From positions 62,001 through 126,000 of the forward strand of contig NZ_BIFH01000028.1 of NCBI RefSeq assembly GCF_003967355.1: a stretch of 64,000 bases of DNA, read 5' to 3'. The notes beneath the pieces were generated by a model. That model had not been told where the DNA came from, searched no databases, and saw nothing but the letters and a program-made list of their open reading frames with translations. Positions 58,297-64,000 of this stretch are shown here, piece by piece. Position 1 is the stretch's first letter, and each line of letters begins with the position of its first letter. This DNA is from Embleya hyalina (GTDB lineage Bacteria; Actinomycetota; Actinomycetes; Streptomycetales; Streptomycetaceae). Made by a program: the position numbers and the translations under genes.

Positions 58297-59502
58297 TCAG
58301 ACGGTCGCGTTCCGCGCGACGTCGTACATCGCCCGGGTCAGGTCGCCGAAGCCGTTGGACATCAGGTACGGGCCGTACGCCCAGTTGGGGGTGCCGCAGT
58401 GGACGATCGCCCAGGCCGCGTCCCACCAGGGGGAGGTGCCGGTGGAGTCGGTGAAGCGCGAGGTGACCGCGATCTGGGTGCCGGTACCGGTGGCCGGGTC
58501 GAAGTTCATCAGCCAGGGACCGCCGCTGGAGCCGGGCGACATCGCCGAGGCCATGTCGTGGGCCAAACCGACGGTCGAGTCGCCGATGGTGTCGCCGCGC
58601 GCGTACATCAGGGTCCGGCCGTCGAATCCGCGTCGCAGTGAGGGGGCGACGCCGAAGTCGGCGGCGGTACTGCCGTCGCTGTTCCTCGACCAGTACCAGT
58701 TGCGATTGTTGTCGGTCGGATAGCCGAACTGATGCAGCGCCAGCGGGTTCGCGGCCACGCCGAACGCGATGTCCTGGCCGCCGGTGACCTGTTGGATCGG
58801 GGTGGGGTCGCCGGGGCGTTCGACGGTGGCCATGGCGACGTCGCCGCCGGACCGGAAGGTGCTGTCACCGTCCCAGGTGGGGGTGATCCAGGCGCGCGTG
58901 ACACCCCAGACGCCGTACGGGGCGACGTCGGTGCCGGGCGGGGGCGCGGTGGAGTCGTCGGTGCCGGTGAAGCGGGGCACGTTCGCGCCGTTGAAGCCCG
59001 GGATGAACACCGCGTTGACCACGACGTCGTCGCCGAGCGCGCCCCGCAGGTTGGCCGTCACCTTGAAGCAGTGGCCCGCGGTGACGATGGTGCTCCTGTT
59101 GGCGGCGGTGATCACGTTCGCCGAGCACGCGGACGGTACGTACTGGCCGGGGTCGAAGGAATTGCGGTACACCATCAGCAACTTGCCGGTGGTCCGGGAC
59201 ACCGTGCCCTGCCCGGCCCACGGCCTGGCGAGGTCGTCCCAGCCGCCCGGCGGCGGAAACGCGTCGGCGCCGTCGGCATTGAGGCCGTACTCGGCGATCC
59301 GCGCCAGGTTCCACCAGTTCACCTCGGTCTGCAACATCCCCGCGTGACCGACCGGGTCGCCCGTGACCAGGCGCGGCAGTTCGACCGGAGCGGTGTCGTC
59401 GGCGCGGGCCGCGGCCGGGGCCGCGAACAACGCCGCGGCGGTGAGCCCGAGCACGCCCACCAGTGTGGTGAACCTGCCGCGTAACGTGCGTCGTAGGTAC
59501 AT
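58297..59502 (-). CDS. Secreted trypsin-like serine peptidase
   Basis: A 401-residue extracellular peptidase. The signal peptide is RRTLRGRFTTLVGVLGLTAAALFAAPAAARA (cleavage near residue 34). The chymotrypsin-fold triad is His in VTAGHCFKV, Asp in SGGDVAMATV and Ser in SPGSSGGPWL. Long insertions between motifs and the WYWSRNSDGS and GPYLMSNGFGDLTRAMY segments are typical of the large streptomycete trypsin-like serine peptidases. The ATG at 59502 follows GGAGC. No partner gene adjoins it. Confidence 0.87.
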   Translation of the reverse strand: MYLRRTLRGRFTTLVGVLGLTAAALFAAPAAARADDTAPVELPRLVTGDPVGHAGMLQTEVNWWNLARIAEYGLNADGADAFPPPGGWDDLARPWAGQGTVSRTTGKLLMVYRNSFDPGQYVPSACSANVITAANRSTIVTAGHCFKVTANLRGALGDDVVVNAVFIPGFNGANVPRFTGTDDSTAPPPGTDVAPYGVWGVTRAWITPTWDGDSTFRSGGDVAMATVERPGDPTPIQQVTGGQDIAFGVAANPLALHQFGYPTDNNRNWYWSRNSDGSTAADFGVAPSLRRGFDGRTLMYARGDTIGDSTVGLAHDMASAMSPGSSGGPWLMNFDPATGTGTQIAVTSRFTDSTGTSPWWDAAWAIVHCGTPNWAYGPYLMSNGFGDLTRAMYDVARNATV

Positions 59503-59855
59503 GATGTGCTCCACGTCCTCTCGAAACAGGCGGGAAAACAACGACTGTCGCCTTCATGACCGGCCGGTCGGTCACAAGGTGGGCGGGACGGGTACAACTG
59601 TCAAGACGACCGGTCGGTTCGGCCGTCGGGAAGTCGAGATGAGCGATGGCGCGGCCGGACCGGGACGCGAGGCGTTGTCGCGGGCGGGGCTCGAAGTCGC
59701 CGACGCGTGCGTTCGCATCGAGACGAAAAGCTCCGGGGGCCGGCCGGCAACTGCGCCGGGGGCCAAAGCCGGCCGGAGGTCTTGGTGGCTCGGGCCAACG
59801 CCGCGTTCCGGCCGCTCATTATGCTTCGAGGAGTGGCCAATCGAGGAGTTCGGTG
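59503..59855. other. Divergent intergenic region with 18-bp dyad
   Basis: About 350 bp between the peptidase and flavin reductase genes, without a convincing gene. TGACCGGCCGGTCGGTCA at 59557-59574 is a near-perfect dyad (16 of 18 positions), and GACCGGTCGG recurs near 59617. These are candidate regulator sites for the peptidase gene. Confidence 0.45.
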
Positions 59856-60428
59856 ATGGTTGTCCCGTTCGACACGACGGAATTCCGACGCACACTCGGA
59901 CATCTGCCGACCGGCGTCACGGTGATCACCACCACCGGACCGTTCGGTGGGCCCGTCGGCATGGCGTGCAATTCCTTCATGTCGGTGTCGTTGACGCCCC
60001 CGCTGGTGATGTTCTGCGTGGGCAACGAGTCGTCGACACTGATCGATCTTCGACGCAGCGGCACGTTCTGCGTCAACGTCCTCGGCAGTGACCAGGGACG
60101 GTTGTGCCGGCAGTTCTCGGTCAAGGACATCGATCGCTTCGCCGACGTGCGCTGGAGCGAGGCAGCGGCCGGACCGGAACTGGCGGACGCGCTCGCCTGG
60201 TTGGCGTGCACCATCGACGTCGAGCATGCCTCCGGTGATCACGTGATCATCGTCGGCAGGGTGAACGCACTACGGGCGAACCGCGACGAGCCGGCGCCGT
60301 TGGTGTTCCATCGGGGCAGGTTCGGGACGTTCCATGAGACGGTGGAACCGCTCGCGGCAACCGGGGCCCCGCCCCGGTCGGGGGCCGGTACCAACGGTCG
60401 GACCCCGTCGTCCGTACGGAATACATAG
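59856..60428 (+). CDS. Flavin reductase-like protein (FMN-binding split barrel)
   Basis: A 190-residue flavin reductase of the HpaC/ActVB type. The split-barrel motifs are RRTLGHLPTGVTVITTTGPFGGPVGMACNSFMSVSLTPPLVMFCVG (about residues 9-55), GTFCVNVLGSDQGRLCRQFS and the C-terminal DHVIIVGRVNAL ... PLVFHRGRFGTF. It supplies reduced FMN/FAD to a partner oxygenase using NAD(P)H. GAGGAG precedes the ATG at 59856. No flavin-dependent partner is in the window downstream, but one may lie in the polyketide-like cluster to the right. Confidence 0.88.
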   Translation: MVVPFDTTEFRRTLGHLPTGVTVITTTGPFGGPVGMACNSFMSVSLTPPLVMFCVGNESSTLIDLRRSGTFCVNVLGSDQGRLCRQFSVKDIDRFADVRWSEAAAGPELADALAWLACTIDVEHASGDHVIIVGRVNALRANRDEPAPLVFHRGRFGTFHETVEPLAATGAPPRSGAGTNGRTPSSVRNT

Positions 60429-60444
60429 TTCACATGGAGTGCCC

Positions 60445-61431
60445 TTGTTTCCCGAACCGGATGCCGGATTGTTCGAAGTCTACGAATGGAGCCTGAGCCG
60501 GGACGGATTCGCGGTCGACGACGTCGCCCACGCATTCGGCCTCACGGACCCCGACGCGAGTGAGGCGATCGTCGCCACGCTCCTGGGACTCCAGCTCATT
60601 CGACCGTCCCACGACCGGGACGCCTGGTTCGTACCCGCGGATCCGAGCATCGCATCCGCGAATCTCCTGACCAGGAGCGAACTGGAACTGCTCCAACGGA
60701 AACAGGCGACAGGGCAGTTGCGCAACGACCTCGCCCGGCTCTCGTTGTTGTTCCGGTCGAGCAAGTTCGGCAGCCAGTACACGAATTCGTTCGACATCGT
60801 GAAAGTACCCGAGACGATCGGGCTGTTGTTGTCCGAATCGGCGGCGAACAGTTCCGACGAAATCGTCTGCATGCAACCCCGGAGCGAGTGGCCGGCCGAG
60901 AATCTGGTCGAGGCACGGGCCCGGGACTTCCACCGGCCCGACACGGGCGTGCCCATGCGCGTCCTGTACCAGCACGCCGCCCGATTCGACACACCGACCC
61001 GCGAACACGCGGGAAGGCTGGTCGAATCCGGCGTGGAGGTACGCACGGCCGGGGCGCTCTTCGGCACGATGTTCATCTTCGACCGCACCGCCGCGTACAT
61101 CCTGGCGAGCGGCGAGGACGGCGGTGCCCTGGTGGTGCAGGAACGTTCGCTGATCGACTTCCTGTACTCGTGTTTCGAGCATGTCTGGGCGACGGCCAAG
61201 GAGTTCGACACCGGGCGTGCGGAAACCGACCTGATCAGCAACGACATGAAGAAGGAGATCGTCAGGATGTTGATCTCCGGTGCCAAGGACGAGGCCATCG
61301 CCCGACGCCTGGGTGTGTCGGTGCGCACGTGTCGCAAACACATCGGTCAGGTCATGCAGATGTTCGGTGCGACAAGCCGCTTCCAGTTCGGCTACCTGGT
61401 GAAGGAGGCCAACCTCGCGGAGGACGTGTAG
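60445..61431 (+). CDS. LuxR-type regulator with TrmB-like N-terminus
   Basis: A regulator of about 328 residues. The N-terminal winged-helix-like segment is EVYEWSLSRDGFAVDDVAHAFGLTDPDASEAIVATLLGLQLI. The middle domain resembles the phospholipase-D-like effector domain of such proteins (MRVLYQHAARFDTPTREHAGRLVESGVEVRTA). The C-terminal LuxR helix-turn-helix is MKKEIVRMLISGAKDEAIARRLGVSVRTCRKHIGQVMQMFGATSRFQFG. The start is TTG at 60445, with GGAG 5 nt upstream; the GTG at 60439 overlaps that ribosome site. This regulator class is frequent in actinomycete polyketide clusters and probably controls the operon starting at 61874. Confidence 0.82.
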   Translation: MFPEPDAGLFEVYEWSLSRDGFAVDDVAHAFGLTDPDASEAIVATLLGLQLIRPSHDRDAWFVPADPSIASANLLTRSELELLQRKQATGQLRNDLARLSLLFRSSKFGSQYTNSFDIVKVPETIGLLLSESAANSSDEIVCMQPRSEWPAENLVEARARDFHRPDTGVPMRVLYQHAARFDTPTREHAGRLVESGVEVRTAGALFGTMFIFDRTAAYILASGEDGGALVVQERSLIDFLYSCFEHVWATAKEFDTGRAETDLISNDMKKEIVRMLISGAKDEAIARRLGVSVRTCRKHIGQVMQMFGATSRFQFGYLVKEANLAEDV

Positions 61432-61873
61432 CCCTCTGACCTGCGTGTTCGCACCGCGAGTGGGCTTCGTCGAGTGGCGGAGGGAGAGCTTCATCAAGTG
61501 GAAGTGCAGCTTGATGAGCGGGTCGCGGGCTGGAGTCCGCCGGCCCTCCGGCACAGACTTGTAAGCCGTGAGAACAATGCGATCGCGAAGCGGTCGTCCC
61601 GAAATCGGATTTCGTAACAGTCATCGCAGAGAACGGCCTCGCAGTCGGCGTCGCGGCGACGCGACTCGGTCGACCTGACGATCCATGCCCGTATTCGGCG
61701 TGCGCTTTTGCCTGCGCGCTTCCTTCTCGACTTCGGACAACCTTCCTCCGGAAATGCTTCCGCACGCACAACGCACAAGCTGGGGTGATGATGAGCGGGT
61801 CTGTCGTTCGTGACATCGGTCGGGGGTCGCCCGGACCTCGCGCCGTCACGGCACGGTCGGAAGTGGTCGGCCG
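61432..61873. promoter_or_regulatory. Promoter region of the methoxymalonyl-type operon
   Basis: About 440 bp, of lower GC than the flanks, without a convincing gene. It contains the dyad CGAAATC-G-GATTTCG at 61600-61614, a plausible operator for the LuxR-type protein encoded just upstream. Open frames here on the minus strand have poor codon usage. Confidence 0.5.
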
Positions 61874-62734
61874 ATGACCGGGAACGGGCGCGCGCCGCGG
61901 CTCGCGGTATTCGGCGCCGGCGTGATGGGCGTCGGCATCGCCACGCTCGCCGTCGCGCGGGGAGTGGCGGTCACACTCGTCGACGTGGACCGGGCGCGAC
62001 TGGATACCGCACGCGCGCGGTTACGCCACGAACTCCGGCTCGCACAGATGATGGGAGCGCTCTCCCCGGGTGGGGCGATCGGCGACCTGCGCCTCGCCGA
62101 CGCGGCGACGGCGGCCGCGGACGCGACCTGGGTGATCGAGGCCGTCACCGAACTCGCCGGGCTCAAGGCCGACGTGCACAAGGAGATCGCCGCCGTGGTC
62201 GCGCCCGGCACGCTCCGCGTCACCAACACTTCGTCGATCCCCGTCGACGAACTCGCCGGCCAGGTCCCCTCCCCCGAGGACCTGGTCGGCATCCACTTCA
62301 TGAATCCGCCCTACCTGATCGGCACGCTGGAGATCGTGCGCGGACCGCGCACCGGCGAGCGGGCGATGTCGGCCGTACGGGACCTGCTGTCGACCCTGGA
62401 CCGCAGGGGCATCGTGGTCGGCGACGGCCCCGGCTTCGTCACCAGTCGGCTGCTGCACCGCATGATCAACGACGCGGCGAACCTCGTCGAGGAGGGCCGG
62501 GCGAGCGTCGAGGACGTCGACGCGCTGATGGAGGGCTGCCTCGGGCACCCGACCGGCCCGCTGCGCACGGCCGACCTGATCGGCATCGACAACCTCGTCG
62601 ACTCGTTGTGGGTGCTGCACGAGCGCACGGGCGACGAGGGTTGCCGCCCCGGCGAACTGCTCCTGCGCAAGGTCGCCGAGGGCGAGCACGGCCGCAAGAC
62701 CGGGCGTGGTTTCTACCGGTACGGAGCGTCGTGA
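61874..62734 (+). CDS. 3-hydroxyacyl-CoA dehydrogenase-like (FkbK-type, hydroxymalonyl-ACP formation)
   Basis: A 286-residue NAD(P)-dependent dehydrogenase. The Rossmann motif is LAVFGAGVMGVGIATLAVARG (about residues 10-30), the catalytic region GIHFMNPPYLIGTLEIVRG supplies the conserved His, and DGPGFVTSRLLHRMINDAANLVEEG forms the C-terminal helix. Together with the O-methyltransferase, ACP and acyl-CoA dehydrogenase that follow, it matches the gene set for methoxymalonyl-ACP, a polyketide extender unit. This enzyme oxidises glyceryl-ACP. Its stop overlaps the methyltransferase ATG by one base. Confidence 0.86.
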   Translation: MTGNGRAPRLAVFGAGVMGVGIATLAVARGVAVTLVDVDRARLDTARARLRHELRLAQMMGALSPGGAIGDLRLADAATAAADATWVIEAVTELAGLKADVHKEIAAVVAPGTLRVTNTSSIPVDELAGQVPSPEDLVGIHFMNPPYLIGTLEIVRGPRTGERAMSAVRDLLSTLDRRGIVVGDGPGFVTSRLLHRMINDAANLVEEGRASVEDVDALMEGCLGHPTGPLRTADLIGIDNLVDSLWVLHERTGDEGCRPGELLLRKVAEGEHGRKTGRGFYRYGAS

Positions 62735-63405
62735 TGGCCGGCCAGGTGGAGTTGGACGAGCGCCTGCTCGCGTACGTGCGCTCGGTGTCCCTGCGCGACG
62801 ACGACATCCTGCGCGACCTGGTCGCCGAGACCGCGTCCATGCCCATGCTCGACGCCATGGTCACCATGCCCGAGGAGGGCCAACTCCTGGCGCTGCTGGT
62901 CGGGTTGACCGGCGCCCACCGGGTATTGGAGATCGGCACGTTCACCGGATACGGCACGCTGTGCATGGCCCGGGCGCTGCCGCCCGACGGACGCATCGTC
63001 ACCTGCGACATCAACGAGCGCTGGACCCGGATCGCCCGGCGCTACTGGGACCGTGCCGGCGTCTCCGACCGGATCGAACTGCGGCTCGGGGACGGCACGC
63101 GGACCATGGCGGCCCTGCTCGCCGAGCACGGCCCCGAGACCTACGACCTGGTGTTCGTCGACGCCGACAAGACCGGCTACGCGCGTTACTACGAGGACGC
63201 GCTCACCCACCTGCGGCCCGGTGGCCTGATCGTGCTCGACAACACCCTCTACTTCGGCCGGGTCGCCGACCCGGAGGCGGACGACCCGGACACCAGGGCC
63301 ATCCGCGAACTCAACGCGGCGCTGTTCGCCGACGCCCGGGTGGAACTGTCGATGCTCGTCATGGCGGACGGGATCACGCTCGCCCGCAAGAACAAGGTGC
63401 GATGA
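62734..63405 (+). CDS. SAM O-methyltransferase (FkbG-type)
   Basis: A 223-residue catechol-O-methyltransferase-family (Methyltransf_3) enzyme. The SAM motif is VLEIGTFTGYGTLCMARALP, followed by IVTCDINERWTRIARRYWDRAG and YDLVFVDADKTGYARYYEDAL (metal- and substrate-side Asp). LIVLDNTLYFGRVADPE is the late family motif. In methoxymalonyl-ACP pathways this enzyme methylates the 2-hydroxyl of hydroxymalonyl-ACP. ATG at 62734 overlaps the dehydrogenase stop. Confidence 0.88.
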   Translation: MAGQVELDERLLAYVRSVSLRDDDILRDLVAETASMPMLDAMVTMPEEGQLLALLVGLTGAHRVLEIGTFTGYGTLCMARALPPDGRIVTCDINERWTRIARRYWDRAGVSDRIELRLGDGTRTMAALLAEHGPETYDLVFVDADKTGYARYYEDALTHLRPGGLIVLDNTLYFGRVADPEADDPDTRAIRELNAALFADARVELSMLVMADGITLARKNKVR

Positions 63406-63420
63406 GAAAGGGACTCTCCC

Positions 63421-63744
63421 ATGACCGAATCGACAACACGCTCGACGGCGGACTCGACGACGTTCGAGCCGGCGGACCCGACCGCGGATCTCCCGGTCGC
63501 CGCCATCGAGGACCGCATCGGCGCATTCCTGGAGGCGAAGACCAAGGCGACCTGGGAGCGGGAGGTGGACCTGTTCGCCTCGGGCGCGGTCTCCTCGCTC
63601 TTCGCGATGGAACTGGTGGTGTTCGTGGAGAGCACCTTCGGCATCGCGGTGGAGGGCCCCGACCTCGCCCTGGACAACTTCCGCACCCTGCGCTCGATGA
63701 GCGCGCTGGTGATCCGGCTGCGCGGCGGGGGCGACGATGCCTGA
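63421..63744 (+). CDS. Acyl carrier protein (FkbJ-type)
   Basis: A 107-residue ACP with a Thr/Ser-rich N-terminal extension of about 25 residues. The carrier domain reads AAIEDRIGAFLEAKTKATWEREVDLFASGAVSSLFAMELVVFVESTFGI. The phosphopantetheine Ser is one of the pair in VSSLFAMEL, where discrete methoxymalonyl ACPs carry it. It holds the three-carbon glyceryl unit during oxidation and methylation. GAAAGGGA precedes the ATG. The next gene starts 8 bp inside its end. Confidence 0.9.
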   Translation: MTESTTRSTADSTTFEPADPTADLPVAAIEDRIGAFLEAKTKATWEREVDLFASGAVSSLFAMELVVFVESTFGIAVEGPDLALDNFRTLRSMSALVIRLRGGGDDA

Positions 63745-64000
63745 CCACCTGAGCGCGCTGGTGACCGAGACGGTCGCCGACGCCGCGAGCGGGTGGGACG
63801 TGGCGGGCGAGATCCCGATCGCCGTCCTGCGCGCACTCGGCGCCAAGGGCGTGTTGTGCGCCGAAACCGAGCAGAGGTTCGGCGGCCTCGGCCTGTCCTG
63901 TGTCGAGAACGGCGAACTCACCGCGCACACCGGCGCGCTGTGCAGCTCGCTGCGCAGCGTGATGACCTCCCAGGGCATGGCCGCGTGGACGATTCGGCGC
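63737..64000 (+). CDS. Acyl-CoA dehydrogenase-like protein (FkbI-type), partial
   Basis: The first 88 codons of a gene cut by the window edge. The protein starts MPDHLSALVTETV and shows the acyl-CoA dehydrogenase N-terminal pattern (LRALGAKGVLCAETEQRFGGLGLSCVENGELTAHTGALCSSLRSVMTSQGMAAWTIRR; compare GxxG(L/V) and SxxxxxxxQGM). In the methoxymalonyl pathway it oxidises the ACP-bound hydroxyl intermediate with FAD. It overlaps the ACP gene by 8 bp (coupled). An FkbH-like glyceryl-ACP synthetase would be expected beyond the edge or elsewhere. Confidence 0.83.
   Translation, partial: MPDHLSALVTETVADAASGWDVAGEIPIAVLRALGAKGVLCAETEQRFGGLGLSCVENGELTAHTGALCSSLRSVMTSQGMAAWTIRR

Noticed and set aside
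61494..61778. Minus-strand frame of 94 codons with several Cys
   Set aside because: Lies in an AT-richer promoter region, with atypical codon use and no ribosome site. A dyad operator sits inside it.

Overview
The window reads as a chromosomal segment of a high-GC actinomycete, most likely a member of the Streptomycetaceae (Streptomyces, Kitasatospora or Embleya type). The evidence is the strong G/C third-position bias, frequent GTG/TTG starts, ATGA/GTGA stop-start overlaps, paired XRE(DUF5753)/DUF397 genes, DUF574-type SAM methyltransferases, a LAL-type LuxR regulator, and an accessory clpP pair with a PopR-like regulator. I saw no tRNA, rRNA, transposase, CRISPR array or prophage gene.

Layout. 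0.1-5.5 kb: one minus-strand run (membrane protein, DCC/DUF393 protein, TetR, beta-propeller lipoprotein-like protein, GMC oxidoreductase, HD hydrolase) behind a promoter bracketed by two mirror-image TetR-type operators. 5.6-8.5 kb: FAD monooxygenase and a small protein divergent from a PadR regulator, then a parvulin domain. 8.7-13.1 kb: secreted trypsin-like protease, then a PadR/ABC ATPase/FtsX permease operon. 13.2-19 kb: actinobacterial regulatory genes (two DUF574 methyltransferases, a zinc-ribbon HTH protein, an XRE/DUF397 pair). 19.5-22.4 kb: LAL regulator with a degenerate P-loop.

22.4-39.6 kb is the most striking region: a RiPP gene cluster of the TOMM (azole) class with nitrile-hydratase-type leader peptides (NHLP). 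A seven-gene minus-strand operon encodes a fused Ocin-ThiF/YcaO cyclodehydratase, a SagB-type dehydrogenase, a HlyD-like adaptor, a C39 peptidase ABC exporter, a second NHLM ABC exporter, a cytochrome P450 and a SAM methyltransferase. Divergently, two precursor peptides are followed by a lipoprotein, a B12-type radical SAM protein and a 49-residue membrane peptide. The cores share one layout (Tyr, four residues, Ser-Pro, four residues, Thr). They are YCCCCSPCCCCT in one and YSCSCSPCCTST in the other, so Cys is exchanged with Ser/Thr at fixed positions.

39.7-49.9 kb: two-component system, DUF3060 lipoprotein, GNAT acetyltransferase, polysaccharide deacetylase, MFS exporter/TetR pair, a ClpX paralogue divergent from a TetR regulator, and a D-cysteine desulfhydrase-like enzyme. 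49.9-54.2 kb: ferric-siderophore ABC uptake operon behind an IdeR/DmdR-type iron box. 54.1-58 kb: DUF1772 membrane protein, MFS transporter, PopR-like regulator with an LAA C-terminus, and a two-gene clpP operon. In one of its two ClpP proteins the catalytic Ser is Ala and the oxyanion loop is altered. 58.3-64 kb: secreted serine protease, flavin reductase, LuxR-type regulator, then the start of what looks like a methoxymalonyl-ACP operon (3-hydroxyacyl-CoA dehydrogenase, O-methyltransferase, ACP, acyl-CoA dehydrogenase). This suggests a polyketide cluster continuing past the right edge.

All functions are read from sequence motifs and family knowledge. No database search was run.
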